A stretch of DNA of 64,000 bases from Bdellovibrionales bacterium GWA2_49_15 (GCA_001769855.1 MEPP01000009.1:161785-225784), one strand, 5' to 3'. Positions 41,911 through 52,143 are shown, counted from the first letter of the stretch. Notes: generated from the letters alone by a model not told the origin. Numbers and translations: made by a program.

Positions 41911-43104
41911 ATGAATTCCTTGGTTGTTCGCAAAATTGTGTTTTCACCAGATGATCTTGAACTCAAGGCAAACTGGTACCGGCTCTCTCAGCAAGTCAGC
42001 CAGAAGGGCCTTGCGATAGATTATATCTGGTTTAAAAGTTCTTCAGAGGCATGTCGTGCGCTTGCCATTAAGACAGAAGTGTTAGAAGTACGAGACCCCA
42101 AGACTGATAAGGTTGTCGCTCTTTTGCCATATCATATTGAGAAGCAACGCCTGTACCGTATTTTTCACGTCAAAATGCTTCATCTCATGCAATTTCATAA
42201 CCAATATGGCGATCACTATGAGCTTCTCATCTGCCCTGCATACTACTCCGAGACAATGAAGGCACTGGTATGCTGGATGTCTGAAAATAATGTCGATCTT
42301 TGCCTTTCTAAAAGCATGTCGTCAGATGCCAAGTTAACCGCTTTAGTTTCTTGCTTCCGCGGAACACCTCTGCTCACGGCAATCGAAAGTACAATTCCAT
42401 GCCCCGCTATTCGCCTGCCGACTCAACACAAATACCAAGAATGGAGTGACGGTAAATTCAAGAGAATCTTGCGATATAAAAGAAAACTTGAAAAGTCATT
42501 CAAAGTTTCTTATTCGTCAATTACGGCCCATGACGAGCTGCCTGAAGTTTTATCCCATTACAAAAGAATGCACTCCAAACGCTTTGGTAAAAATGATTCG
42601 TCTAGCTCCATATGCTCAGATCCTTTGCAATTCCTTTTTCTTCAACGCCTGCTTCATAATGCAACTGATGATGGAACCTTAAGGGGCAGCTACATCAAGC
42701 TTGATAACAACATCGCGGCGGTAGAGTTCTCCTTTCTTATTAATAGAACTTTATTCGCTTACACGGCAGCCTTTGACGAACAGTATTCCGCATTTAGAAT
42801 CGGAACAATACAGATGCTTCTCATGGTTGAAAGGGCCATAGCGGAAGGCTCAGATATCTTAGACCTGCTTCAAGGTGATGAAGGCTACAAGAAATTCTGG
42901 GCGAATGAAGTCAACTTCGACTATAACTTAGTCCTCTTCCCCAAAAATACTTATGGATATTTTCTTTTTTTAGTTACACTTCTTCGCGTACCTTTAAAGA
43001 AAATGGTTCACGTCGCTAGCACGCTTAAGGTTTTATTATCTAAAATCCCTATGGTTTTTTTAGGGCCATTCAAAGCGAAGATGAGAATCATTAAAAGTAT
43101 GTAG
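41911..43104 (+). CDS. FemAB/GNAT-type acyltransferase (BioF2-like domain)
   Basis: 397 aa from the ATG at 41911, with GGAG five bases upstream. The layout is that of acetyltransferase family 6 (CelD/BcsL, FemAB-like). The core is RFGKNDSSSSICSDPLQFLF, GTLRGSYIKLDNNIAAVEFS, YTAAFDEQYSAFRIGTIQML, LDLLQGDEGYKKFWA. Related proteins accompany XrtA-type polysaccharide loci and probably acylate the polymer or a precursor. Its 3' end overlaps the convergent ligase gene by 97 bp. Confidence 0.72.
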   Translation: MNSLVVRKIVFSPDDLELKANWYRLSQQVSQKGLAIDYIWFKSSSEACRALAIKTEVLEVRDPKTDKVVALLPYHIEKQRLYRIFHVKMLHLMQFHNQYGDHYELLICPAYYSETMKALVCWMSENNVDLCLSKSMSSDAKLTALVSCFRGTPLLTAIESTIPCPAIRLPTQHKYQEWSDGKFKRILRYKRKLEKSFKVSYSSITAHDELPEVLSHYKRMHSKRFGKNDSSSSICSDPLQFLFLQRLLHNATDDGTLRGSYIKLDNNIAAVEFSFLINRTLFAYTAAFDEQYSAFRIGTIQMLLMVERAIAEGSDILDLLQGDEGYKKFWANEVNFDYNLVLFPKNTYGYFLFLVTLLRVPLKKMVHVASTLKVLLSKIPMVFLGPFKAKMRIIKSM

Positions 43105-44264
43105 ATATCTTTGTAGGCTGCTGAAATTGTCAGCGCATTTACAAAAAGGCACGCCAACATCGCTGAGTTAACGACAGCTCGCTCACGGTCCTCTTTCCAC
43201 GTCTCTAGGATGGCGATCACTATGATTCCCAAGAATGTTGTGTACAAAAAAAACCCTAGGATGCCAAGTTCGCTGGCAATTTTCAAGAAAGTATTATGCA
43301 CTTCATACGGTGCTGCTTCCGACTGGAAAGGCGGATATTGTGAAAAGGTATAGTAATGAGCAGAAGAATTATTCCAGCCTACACCGGCAAATGGATACTC
43401 AATAAATGTTTTCACGCCCGCCTTAAGCGTCTTTAGCCTGTCCAAATTAGATGTATCGGCCATGTGATTAAAACGTGTTAAAATTTCACCGCCGCTTGAA
43501 AATATCAGAGTCATACAAATCACGACAAAGCCTAATAAGATATTTTGCAATCTTAATCTCCACTTAAGAAAAATCATCATTATCGCGCTTGTAATGAACA
43601 GGGCAATTATCCCCATGCGAGACTGATTCATGACCGTACATACAAAAAACAGCAAGAGGATAACAACATAGACGAGACGCATCGCCAACTTTTTTGCGTT
43701 TCGATATTCGAATCCAGCAAGCGGGATACATAGGGTAAAATACATGCTTAAAAAATTTGGATCGCCATTTTTTATACGGAGTAATGGTCGCAAATCGTAC
43801 TCACGAACTTCATGGAGAATTTTGTAACGATATAGAAATATTACGCCAAGGACCGTAAATGAGAAAAGAACCACCTTTATCAGCTGCTCATGCCTTTGCG
43901 TCGTCTTTATATAGTATATGATCAACGGAGAGAGCAAAATTATCTTGCAATAACTTCTATACTCCCCTTCCATAATTACACCGAGATAGTCATTATTGGC
44001 GATTGAGGACAAAAGCGGAAGGATAATGGCCAACAATGCGAGCATGAGCGCTTTTAGAAAGGCCGAGACGTGCATTATTCTTGCCTTATGGAAAAATATT
44101 TCATCAATAATGGCCAGCACTACGGCGCTGACCACGCATCCTATTTCCATTGGAAGATTGCTGAGGGCAGTAATTTGAAGATGAATCGTCGTAATGATTA
44201 AAAATATATAGATATAAATGTATGTCAAAGGATCAAAGAGGTGAAAAAAGCTCGCTCTATTCAT
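43008..44264 (-). CDS. O-antigen ligase/polymerase (Wzy/WaaL-like) membrane protein
   Basis: 418 aa with about ten membrane helices. The conserved periplasmic loop of the Wzy_C family is present: GVKTFIEYPFAGVGWNN and APYEVHNTFLKIASELGILG, including the H-N-x-[FY]-L core. Either polymerises repeat units or ligates polymer to an acceptor. Starts inside the end of the Wzz-like gene (8-bp overlap) and overlaps the GNAT gene tail-to-tail. Confidence 0.82.
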   Translation of the reverse strand: MNRASFFHLFDPLTYIYIYIFLIITTIHLQITALSNLPMEIGCVVSAVVLAIIDEIFFHKARIMHVSAFLKALMLALLAIILPLLSSIANNDYLGVIMEGEYRSYCKIILLSPLIIYYIKTTQRHEQLIKVVLFSFTVLGVIFLYRYKILHEVREYDLRPLLRIKNGDPNFLSMYFTLCIPLAGFEYRNAKKLAMRLVYVVILLLFFVCTVMNQSRMGIIALFITSAIMMIFLKWRLRLQNILLGFVVICMTLIFSSGGEILTRFNHMADTSNLDRLKTLKAGVKTFIEYPFAGVGWNNSSAHYYTFSQYPPFQSEAAPYEVHNTFLKIASELGILGFFLYTTFLGIIVIAILETWKEDRERAVVNSAMLACLFVNALTISAAYKDIYILLMILIFALNGPKKTIGILDNKTLSVLAT

Positions 44265-45066
44265 GAATACGCGAAATTATGTAGTAGAAAAATACTCCTA
44301 CCAATAATCCTGTGACAGTTGAGAAGAGAATGAGCAAATCCCATCGGGGCCAGATTGGGTGTGCGGGAATATAGGGAGTATTTATCACCTTGAGAAGTGT
44401 CTGACTTTGAATCGTCTGTAAGACACTTTCAACATATAATTTTGCCTCGGCATCATAGGCAGCGCTAATTCGCCCTTTGAGGAAGGAATTCATCGCACCA
44501 TTCCGATTATTTCCAAGGTCCTGTTTTAATGCGACAGTTTTTAAATGTAAGGCATTTAATGAGGCATCATTTCGCTTGAACATGACCTCATCGTACAATG
44601 CTTTGAGGCGATCCATGAGAATATTGACGACTTCCTTGGCCAGCGCAGGATTACTATCGGTGACGGTAAAGATAAAGATATTCGCATCGCCACCTGTATA
44701 TTGAACTTTAATCGATTTTTTCAAAAATGCGATGTAATTGGACATAGTATCCTCTTGGGCCATTTTAGGAAGTTTTAGAGAATAGCTGTGCAGCCGCTGC
44801 CTTAAAATTTCAGATTGTGCAATTATTTGCTGAAGTAAGGAATCTTGAAGCAACATATTTTTCATAGCAAGACCATCGCGAATCCAGACCCATCTATTCT
44901 GAGTCTCGGGCATGAAGTTTGACACAGGAGGTAAGGTCGGACGCATAATTCCGATGGACCCGGTGACTTCAAAAAGCGGCTGAGCGACAAGACAATAAAC
45001 AACACTGCAGATTACCGCCAGAATTGCAAAAAATGGTATGGGCCAGAACCTTCTAAATTGGGTCAT
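44257..45066 (-). CDS. Wzz-like chain-length determinant
   Basis: 269 aa. N-terminal helix (WPIPFFAILAVICSVVYCLV), periplasmic helical body (LAKEVVNILMDRLKALYDEV), and a C-terminal helix after the Pro-rich YIPAHPIWPRWDLLILFS typical of polysaccharide co-polymerases. No C-terminal kinase domain. Sets chain length with the Wzy-like protein encoded right after it. Confidence 0.8.
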   Translation of the reverse strand: MTQFRRFWPIPFFAILAVICSVVYCLVAQPLFEVTGSIGIMRPTLPPVSNFMPETQNRWVWIRDGLAMKNMLLQDSLLQQIIAQSEILRQRLHSYSLKLPKMAQEDTMSNYIAFLKKSIKVQYTGGDANIFIFTVTDSNPALAKEVVNILMDRLKALYDEVMFKRNDASLNALHLKTVALKQDLGNNRNGAMNSFLKGRISAAYDAEAKLYVESVLQTIQSQTLLKVINTPYIPAHPIWPRWDLLILFSTVTGLLVGVFFYYIISRIHE

Positions 45067-45222
45067 TATGCCTCACCTTGTAATTAGATGCCGCTCTTTT
45101 TTCCATGGGATGCCCTAAATGGAAATGACGATATCTAACGACTGCATTGATCTGAGTCAAGGCCCATCCTTACAAACACGGCTAGTGTTTATCGCATTGC
45201 AATTTTGAGGAGTGTGCTCCCG

Positions 45223-45966
45223 ATGAAAATATCATATGCCTCGGCACAAAGCGCCCATGACAACTACTACTCGTTTCTCAAAGAACATATTTCCATCCAT
45301 AAGCTGAAAAATATCTGCGAAGTCGGTGGAGGCTCTAACCCATCACTTCCGCTCGATTTTATCAAGCAAAATAATATTCAATACACACTCCTCGATATTT
45401 CTCAGGAAGAGTTAGATAAGGCGTCCGATGAGTTTCATAAAATTCAAGCCGATATTATGTCCCAGGATATTGGCAAACTGGATTCTAACTTTGATTTTGT
45501 TTTTAGCAAGATGGTGGCAGAGCACGTAATAAACGATAAAATATTTCATAAAAATATTTATCGCCTCCTGGCCGAAGGTGGATATGCTTTTCACTTTATT
45601 CCGACCTTGTGGGCCCCACCCTATATTGCAAATCTTCTTATCCCAGAAAAACTGGCCTACAAACTATTGCTTTGGATAGACCCTAATAGAAATCGTGATG
45701 GTCACTTCCGAAAATTTCCTGCCTACTACAAAGGATGCCGTGGCCCAACGAAAGGCCAGATTCGAAAGATAAATTCATATGGATTTTCGGTATTAGAGTA
45801 CCTTGGGTTTTATGGTCATGCCTATTATTATGAAAAGATTCGACCGTTGAAATGGCTACATAATATTCTGGCAGCTTTTTTAATTCAACATCCCATCCCA
45901 TGGCTTACAAGCTATGCCTATGTCTTACTTCAAAAGCCAATGGGCCTAAGACGGCCCTCTCATTGA
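45223..45966 (+). CDS. SAM-dependent methyltransferase
   Basis: 247 aa from the ATG at 45223. Class I features: motif I ICEVGGGSNPSLPLDF, acidic end of strand 2 (YTLLDIS), DFVFSKMVAEHVI and YRLLAEGGYAFHFIPT. C-terminal hydrophobic stretches (LLIPEKLAYKLLLW) suggest membrane contact. Probably methylates a sugar of the polymer or a lipid-linked precursor. AGGAG lies upstream at a long spacing. Confidence 0.75.
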   Translation: MKISYASAQSAHDNYYSFLKEHISIHKLKNICEVGGGSNPSLPLDFIKQNNIQYTLLDISQEELDKASDEFHKIQADIMSQDIGKLDSNFDFVFSKMVAEHVINDKIFHKNIYRLLAEGGYAFHFIPTLWAPPYIANLLIPEKLAYKLLLWIDPNRNRDGHFRKFPAYYKGCRGPTKGQIRKINSYGFSVLEYLGFYGHAYYYEKIRPLKWLHNILAAFLIQHPIPWLTSYAYVLLQKPMGLRRPSH

Positions 45967-46074
45967 GCATAATCACTGGCGAACCCTCTCTGAATCATAT
46001 TCTAAACCCACATTTTTTCGCATAATCACCTCGCACAAACATTTAATGAATTTTTTTGATGATGGAGTCGTACA

Positions 46075-47748
46075 ATGTTTAAGTTTTTAATACTTGCGTT
46101 TTATCTTAGCGGTTGCAATCTCACTGAATCGGCAAAATACCGGGTGACTGATCTAATTGAGTACAAGGCTGCTGATAATATAGAAAGTGACGTCATTAAA
46201 GATGAAATGGTCGGAAATATTACGCTAGATCTTAAAACCGCCGGAGCCAAGGGAAGCATTAGTCGGGAGTTTTATGGCACCCAGTTGTCTCCTTTTACAC
46301 CTTATCCGAGTACCGATGCAGTTCAAAAACTCAACCTCGGCACAATTCGCATCGGCGGAAATCTATATGATACCTACAACTGGGAAAACGGTTTGACTTT
46401 CCTTGCCAGGGGGACTTACAAAAAACTTGAATCATATGAAGAAGCGATTAATAAGGTACGCGAGTACGGGGCAGAACCCATCATGCAAATTAACCTTCTC
46501 GGTCAAATGCCTGTGTATACGAATGGTCGTATCGGAATGTCAAATGCCGCAACGGCACAATCCGCGGCTGAATTCATTGCGCACGTTAATGGAGAATTAA
46601 AATTAAACTTAAAACACGTTTGTCTTGGAAATGAATTTGATCAATGGGCCGACACCCATGCTGATATCTGGCCTTTTAATGACGCTCTGTCTGCCGACGA
46701 TTATATTAACAGATATATCGAGTACGCAGTTGCAGTTCGAGATGCGCAAGAAAAAATATCTGGAAACGCGAATGATATCAAACTCTGGGGACCGGAGATC
46801 GCAAATTCCTATGCTGACTGGCAAAGTGGAAATATGAAGAGAGACTGTGAGTGGACGTCGATACGGGGAGTTATGAAATGTAGCTATGGAAATGGGGCCT
46901 TTGACCATTTTCTACCATATTTTTATCATAGACTTAAAAATGCAGAAAACGATACCTCGATAAATCCGAAGGGTCATAAACTTCTCGACTACGCAAGTTT
47001 TCATTACTATCCAACCTTTAGAACTAAAGTAAGCGATCCTAACTCCATTATTGTGGACCGGGCCGGTCGACAAATGGTAAATGAGATGCTCGAGTCAACC
47101 CAGCTTTTCCACGCAAGCGACTATGTAAATATCCATGATCGTGGATCGTACATGAACTTTAAGCCAAACTTATTTAACCGGATGCGTGCCTGGAAAAACG
47201 AATACTATCCTGAGGCAAAGCTGGTACTGTCGGAATTTGCAGTCGATTCGTTAGACACAACTCCGAACTATCATCCCATCGTCCGACCACTCTATATGGC
47301 CGATATGATTGGAATCGCAGCGAATAATGGAATTGATAATTTTAATCGTTCCTTTTTAAATACCTATCGTCCAAGGCCAATTCCCTGGGCATTACTGCTC
47401 GATAATGCTCCGACAAACCTCGGAAATATGTACAATCTGTTCACAGAATATTTTCTTGGAAAACTTCTTGTGGTCGAGGATACATTTCATGACAAGGTAA
47501 ATTCTTATGCAACAGTTGGCGACACAAGCATAGCTCTGTTTGTTGTCAACAAAAGCGCGAATGATCGAATGGCAAAAATAAACGTAAATGACGGCGCAAC
47601 AAATCTTACGACGTTTAATTATACCTTAAAACCATGGGGAATGACCGTATTTCGCATACCAAAAGAAAAACCTGGCGCTGACAATATCAAGATAATTGAA
47701 TATGGAGCTAAAGAAATGGGAATTGCTGTTGACTCTCATTATCAATAA
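46075..47748 (+). CDS. Glycoside hydrolase lipoprotein, clan GH-A, GH44-like
   Basis: 557 aa. MFKFLILAFYLSGC is a lipoprotein signal. The catalytic part begins SREFYGTQLSPFTPYPSTDA and GTIRIGGNLYDTYNWENG, as in GH44 and related families. HVCLGNEFDQWAD gives the acid/base Glu (GNE), and LVLSEFAVDS gives the nucleophile Glu. A beta-sandwich-like C-terminus follows. It probably trims or releases the locus polymer in the periplasm or at the surface. Family number uncertain. Confidence 0.68.
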   Translation: MFKFLILAFYLSGCNLTESAKYRVTDLIEYKAADNIESDVIKDEMVGNITLDLKTAGAKGSISREFYGTQLSPFTPYPSTDAVQKLNLGTIRIGGNLYDTYNWENGLTFLARGTYKKLESYEEAINKVREYGAEPIMQINLLGQMPVYTNGRIGMSNAATAQSAAEFIAHVNGELKLNLKHVCLGNEFDQWADTHADIWPFNDALSADDYINRYIEYAVAVRDAQEKISGNANDIKLWGPEIANSYADWQSGNMKRDCEWTSIRGVMKCSYGNGAFDHFLPYFYHRLKNAENDTSINPKGHKLLDYASFHYYPTFRTKVSDPNSIIVDRAGRQMVNEMLESTQLFHASDYVNIHDRGSYMNFKPNLFNRMRAWKNEYYPEAKLVLSEFAVDSLDTTPNYHPIVRPLYMADMIGIAANNGIDNFNRSFLNTYRPRPIPWALLLDNAPTNLGNMYNLFTEYFLGKLLVVEDTFHDKVNSYATVGDTSIALFVVNKSANDRMAKINVNDGATNLTTFNYTLKPWGMTVFRIPKEKPGADNIKIIEYGAKEMGIAVDSHYQ

Positions 47749-47757
47749 GTAAAAACA

Positions 47758-48873
47758 ATGCACCCTAATGTTTTACATGTCGTTGAATACTTGTACCAGG
47801 GAGGAATTGAACGTTTCCTATCAGAGATCGCCAGAATGGTCCCGGATTCAGCTTTACAGCAAACCTTTTTCGCCTATGAGATGAGTGACTTTTCTGGCGC
47901 TGCACGGGAAATAAAACAAGCGGGAAAAGATGTGCGCATTTACAAAAAAGAAAGTGGATACGATTTTGAACTTGTTAAGGAATTGTCACGGGTCATAAAA
48001 GAAAAGCAGATTGAGATCATCCACACCCATGACTTTGGGCCCGTGGAATATGCAGTTGCTTTAAAAATCTTACACCCTCGTTTGGTCTTAGTTCATACAC
48101 AACATACTTTGCATCATTTTGTAACAAATAAGAAGTACGTGCTTTTTTTTCAGGCCGCGAGTTATTTTTATCATAATGTGATTGCTGTATCTGAGCACGT
48201 CAAAAATATTATTTCCGCTAAATGTAAATTTATGCGAGGTACACCGACAGTCATTCATAATGGTGTGGATGTTAAACGATACTTGCGATTACCTGATAAG
48301 GTAAACCTTTCAGCTAAATTAAACTTAGTTTCTATCTCCAGAATTTCCAAGGAGAAGAATCTCGAACATATAGTACAAACTTGTTTTAAATTAAAAGAGC
48401 GCAACATCGACTTTCACCTACACCACGCCGGCGCAGGAACCCAAAAGGAAGTTGAATCCCTGGTGCGTCTTATCGACAAATGTGGGCTCACACAAAATGT
48501 AACGTTGCATGGCCATAAGGATGATGTGCGAGATGTGCTTAAGCTAGGAGACATTTTTATCTCAAGCTCACTCACTGAAGGCCATCCCATTGCAGTACTG
48601 GAGGCCATGGCCAGTGGAAAACTGTGCCTATGCAGTCAAATTCCGGCGCATGAGAAAATTTCCCCACGCGGGCTTATCATTTTTAAACTCGACGATTCTG
48701 AGCATTTGCTTGAGACCTTGCTTGCCGTGAAAGCTGGAAGGTACAACTTAGAAATGAAAAGAGAGAATGCGAGAAAAGATATAGATGAAAAATATACCCT
48801 CGCTCAAATGATCAATCGCTATCTTGATGTTTATAGCGCTTCCAAGAGGAATTATGAATACAATCGCACTTAG
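47758..48873 (+). CDS. GT4-family glycosyltransferase
   Basis: 371 aa of GT-B fold. N-terminal YQGGIERFLSEIARMV; C-terminal LVSISRISKEKNLEHIVQTC, VTLHGHKDDVRDVLKLGDIF, SSLTEGHPIAVLEAMASGKL, the last with the family E-x7-E region. Adds a sugar to the growing unit on the cytoplasmic side. Nine bp after the glycosidase gene and overlapping the deacetylase gene by 20 bp. Confidence 0.85.
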   Translation: MHPNVLHVVEYLYQGGIERFLSEIARMVPDSALQQTFFAYEMSDFSGAAREIKQAGKDVRIYKKESGYDFELVKELSRVIKEKQIEIIHTHDFGPVEYAVALKILHPRLVLVHTQHTLHHFVTNKKYVLFFQAASYFYHNVIAVSEHVKNIISAKCKFMRGTPTVIHNGVDVKRYLRLPDKVNLSAKLNLVSISRISKEKNLEHIVQTCFKLKERNIDFHLHHAGAGTQKEVESLVRLIDKCGLTQNVTLHGHKDDVRDVLKLGDIFISSSLTEGHPIAVLEAMASGKLCLCSQIPAHEKISPRGLIIFKLDDSEHLLETLLAVKAGRYNLEMKRENARKDIDEKYTLAQMINRYLDVYSASKRNYEYNRT

Positions 48874-49699
48874 CTTTGATGTTGAAGACTGGTTCTGTGT
48901 ACAAAACATGAAATCCATTTTTCCATTTAAAGAGTGGAGTAAATGCGAACTCAGGGTTTACGAAAATACAAAATATATCTTATGGTGTCTGAAAAAGCAC
49001 AATGCAAAAGCAACCTTTTTTATACTAGGCTGGATCGCAGAGCGTTTTCCTGAATTGGTCTCTGAGATTGCAGTCGAGGGACATGAAATCGCCACCCATG
49101 GCTATTCTCATACTTCCATTCTTCAGATGACAAAACAGGAATTTCAAAAAGATACTGAAAAATCAATCACCATTTTAAATAACATTATCCAACAACCGAT
49201 CAACGGATTCAGGGCACCCAGTTTTTCAATCACGAAGGATACAATCTGGGCGCTTGATATTTTAAGAAATCTTGGGATTCAATATGATAGCAGCATCTTT
49301 CCAATCAATCATCCGGATTATGGGATTGCCGACTTTCCGCAAAGGATTCACAGAATTAATGGGGTTATCGAAGTGCCATTAACTTCGGCGACTTTATCCG
49401 GTTTTAAAATCCCTGTGTCCGGCGGAGGATATTTCCGCTTATACCCATACTGGTTTTTTAAAGCGATGCTTCAAACTACCATGTCCAACAACGCTACCGT
49501 CGCCTATTTCCATCCTTGGGAATTTGACCCATACCAACCTCGAATCGACTTACCCATTTTAAAAAGCTTTCGGCACTACGTTGGTCTTGGTAGAAATAGA
49601 AACAAGTTTGAAAAGTTTCTTGGGGACTTTGACTTTGTAACAATCGATGAAAAGATCAAGCACCATGGTCCTTTCACGAGAGCGGCAGTAGCATGTTAG
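48854..49699 (+). CDS. Polysaccharide deacetylase (NodB type, DUF3473-like C-terminus)
   Basis: 281 aa from the ATG at 48854, with AGAGGA upstream. NodB motifs: ALSFDVEDWF (Asp-Asp type), EIATHGYSH (zinc His), FRAPSFS. The C-terminal AYFHPWEFDPYQPRIDLP matches the subgroup found in XrtA/PEP-CTERM polysaccharide loci. Removes N-acetyl groups from polymer or precursor. Overlaps the GT gene before it, and a convergent gene by 26 bp. Confidence 0.85.
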   Translation: MNTIALSFDVEDWFCVQNMKSIFPFKEWSKCELRVYENTKYILWCLKKHNAKATFFILGWIAERFPELVSEIAVEGHEIATHGYSHTSILQMTKQEFQKDTEKSITILNNIIQQPINGFRAPSFSITKDTIWALDILRNLGIQYDSSIFPINHPDYGIADFPQRIHRINGVIEVPLTSATLSGFKIPVSGGGYFRLYPYWFFKAMLQTTMSNNATVAYFHPWEFDPYQPRIDLPILKSFRHYVGLGRNRNKFEKFLGDFDFVTIDEKIKHHGPFTRAAVAC

Positions 49700-50393
49700 C
49701 GCTCACCTTTGGCATCGCGCATGTCTTGTGATGCAGATGAAACTTGATTCCGCACGTGCTGTTTCCACTCGCCATAAAATGCCACTGGAAATTTACAAAT
49801 GAAATGCAGGTAAGTTGGAATGTTTTAAAATATCCGAGCCGCTGATGTGAATTAAATGAGGCACGATTTTCAATATCCGTAGCAGTAACAAATCTATTCT
49901 CCGGCGAAAACTGCTTAATACAATAGCTGGCAAAATGAGGAAAAACACCTTTCAGTCGATAGGCGGGGCGAATAAATCCGTTTCCAAAAAAAACTGTTTT
50001 TTCAGGAAGCTCAAGAAACAGGTTTTTGCTCTTGTAGTCATCATATGTGATGATATGATGGTCAAGAAATGCCCAATAGTATCCAATCAAAACGTCCTCC
50101 TTCCTGGCGATAAAACAAGTATTACCTTTTTTAAAAAAGTTCGAAAATATTTCCCGCTGTGTGGGGACACTGTCCTCACCGGTTGCGAAGATAAGCTCGT
50201 TCAATAGATGGTCAAGTTGCCGTGGATTCATCGTTCGCTGATCAATCGTCTCAAACGTTATATTTAATGGTTTCCGCTGAAGGCATTTCTCATTGAATGT
50301 TTTAAACTCTAAGCCGACAATACTGTGATAATAGAAGAGATTATTTGGGCATAATCGTGATTCTGAAATACGTGATAATATTTTTGATGCCAT
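49674..50393 (-). CDS. GNAT-like acyltransferase
   Basis: 239 aa. IARKEDVLIGYYWAFLD and NGFIRPAYRLKGVFPHFASY recall GNAT motif A, and TATDIENRASFNSHQRLGYF motif B. The last 30 residues are Cys/His-rich and poorly GNAT-like. Substrate unknown, but the position implies decoration of the polymer. Overlaps the deacetylase gene tail-to-tail. Confidence 0.55.
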   Translation of the reverse strand: MASKILSRISESRLCPNNLFYYHSIVGLEFKTFNEKCLQRKPLNITFETIDQRTMNPRQLDHLLNELIFATGEDSVPTQREIFSNFFKKGNTCFIARKEDVLIGYYWAFLDHHIITYDDYKSKNLFLELPEKTVFFGNGFIRPAYRLKGVFPHFASYCIKQFSPENRFVTATDIENRASFNSHQRLGYFKTFQLTCISFVNFQWHFMASGNSTCGIKFHLHHKTCAMPKVSANMLLPLS

Positions 50394-50544
50394 GAAGTTA
50401 CCTCAATTTTTTGCCCGATAATTAATTCATTTTTTCCCGCTCGCCAAGGTGACTATTATCAAAGCTACCTTTGCCTCTGCTCATTTACTCGTACAACTCT
50501 GATACGTATAAATTACTCGCCTAGGCTTTTGAGGAGTTTTTAAT

Positions 50545-52143
50545 ATGGACAAGTTTCTATATCCTATTAGTTTAAGTGACTTTCTGGTAAGAGCATCTGA
50601 AAAATGGCCTACACAGGTCGCATGTATTGATGAGGGGACTCCCTATTCCTACGCGTATATCGCAGATCAATCGCGTCGACTTGCAAACGTACTGCAAAGA
50701 AGGGGTCTGGTTAGAGGTGACAGAGTTGTCATCTTTATGGATAACTCCGTCAAAACTATCACCGCACTTTTTGCGACAGTGCTTGCCGGCGGTGTCTTCG
50801 CTATTATCAATCATCAAACTAAAGCTAATAAGCTGAAATTTATTTTGGATGACAGTGACGCAAAGATACTCATTACCAATTCCCAGCTCAGAGCGACATA
50901 TCGAGCAGCGCTGGACTCTAGTGCTAACGTTAAGACGGTTATCGCAAGCAGAGAAACTAATGATGCGGAGACGGAATCAGAATCTTATGAAGAATACTTC
51001 GAGGATGTAATCGACGTAACCGAGCCGCTTAGTTTTCCTTATAGAAATATTCCAACCGATCTTGCCGCCTTGATTTATACATCTGGCAGCACTGGTGATC
51101 CAAAAGGAGTTATGATGAATCATCAAGCAATGATCTTCATGACACATTGCCTAGATTATTATCTTGGACTCAAGAACAATGATCGAATCATAAATTTCCT
51201 CCCCCTGGCCTTTGACTATGGACTATATCAGATTTTCATGACGTTTAGTCTTGGAGCAGCCTTAGTATTAGAAAAATCTTTTAGCTATCCCGAAAAAATT
51301 ATTGAAACCATACATAAAGAGCAAATCACCGTTTTCCCGGGTGTGCCAACTGTTTATAAGACGCTTATCGCTCTCGCCCAAAGAAAAAAAACGGTCTTTA
51401 AGAATATCCGGATTATTACAAATACGGCAGCATCATTATCTGCGGATTTGATCCCTGACTTACAAAAGATATTCCCAAATGCTCAGATATTTAAAATGTA
51501 CGGGCTTACCGAATGCAAGAGAGTCAGCTATCTATCGCCGGACAACCTACTCAAAGCGCCACACTCAGTAGGAAAAGCGATTCCAGGAACGGAGGTTTTC
51601 TTGTTATCACAAGCAGGTTTACCAGTTGCCACCGGTAATTTGGGTGTGCTTCATGTTCGCGGCCCTCACCTAATGATGGGATACTGGAAGCGTCCATACG
51701 AAACAGATCAGATGCTCAAAGAAGGGCACTTTCCAGGAGAAAAAATTCTCTGCACCCAAGATTGGTTTACCATTGATAGTGACGGCTTCCTTTATTTCAA
51801 GGGAAGAAGCGATGATATTATAAAGACAAGAGGAGAAAAGGTCTCACCGATTGAAGTCGAGAACTGCCTCGATGGAATTACCGGGGTTAAAGACTCGGCA
51901 GTTTTAGGTGCACCGGACGAACTCTGGGGACAGGCGATTATTGCCTATGTAGTTCCAGATGGAACACGCGAGCTTACCGAACAGGAAATAATAAAGATAT
52001 GCCGAACCAGACTTGAGAATCATATGGTGCCGAAGAAGGTTATCGTCGTTGACACCTTGCCGACAACTCCTTCTGGCAAAGTGTCTAAGTCAAAACTGCT
52101 CAAAAATCAACATGTGGAGGTAGCCTATGCAGGAAATAACTAA
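50545..52143 (+). CDS. Acyl-CoA/acyl-AMP ligase (ANL superfamily)
   Basis: 532 aa. ANL motifs in order: LIYTSGSTGDPKGVMM (~174-189), FPGVPTVYK, KMYGLTECKR, TQDWFTIDSDGFLYFKGRSD, and the C-terminal Lys in PTTPSGKVSKSKL. Activates a carboxylate as AMP ester and, given the carrier protein gene overlapping its end by 17 bp, probably loads it on that carrier. Similar ligases occur in exosortase-A-linked loci. SD GAGG. Confidence 0.88.
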   Translation: MDKFLYPISLSDFLVRASEKWPTQVACIDEGTPYSYAYIADQSRRLANVLQRRGLVRGDRVVIFMDNSVKTITALFATVLAGGVFAIINHQTKANKLKFILDDSDAKILITNSQLRATYRAALDSSANVKTVIASRETNDAETESESYEEYFEDVIDVTEPLSFPYRNIPTDLAALIYTSGSTGDPKGVMMNHQAMIFMTHCLDYYLGLKNNDRIINFLPLAFDYGLYQIFMTFSLGAALVLEKSFSYPEKIIETIHKEQITVFPGVPTVYKTLIALAQRKKTVFKNIRIITNTAASLSADLIPDLQKIFPNAQIFKMYGLTECKRVSYLSPDNLLKAPHSVGKAIPGTEVFLLSQAGLPVATGNLGVLHVRGPHLMMGYWKRPYETDQMLKEGHFPGEKILCTQDWFTIDSDGFLYFKGRSDDIIKTRGEKVSPIEVENCLDGITGVKDSAVLGAPDELWGQAIIAYVVPDGTRELTEQEIIKICRTRLENHMVPKKVIVVDTLPTTPSGKVSKSKLLKNQHVEVAYAGNN

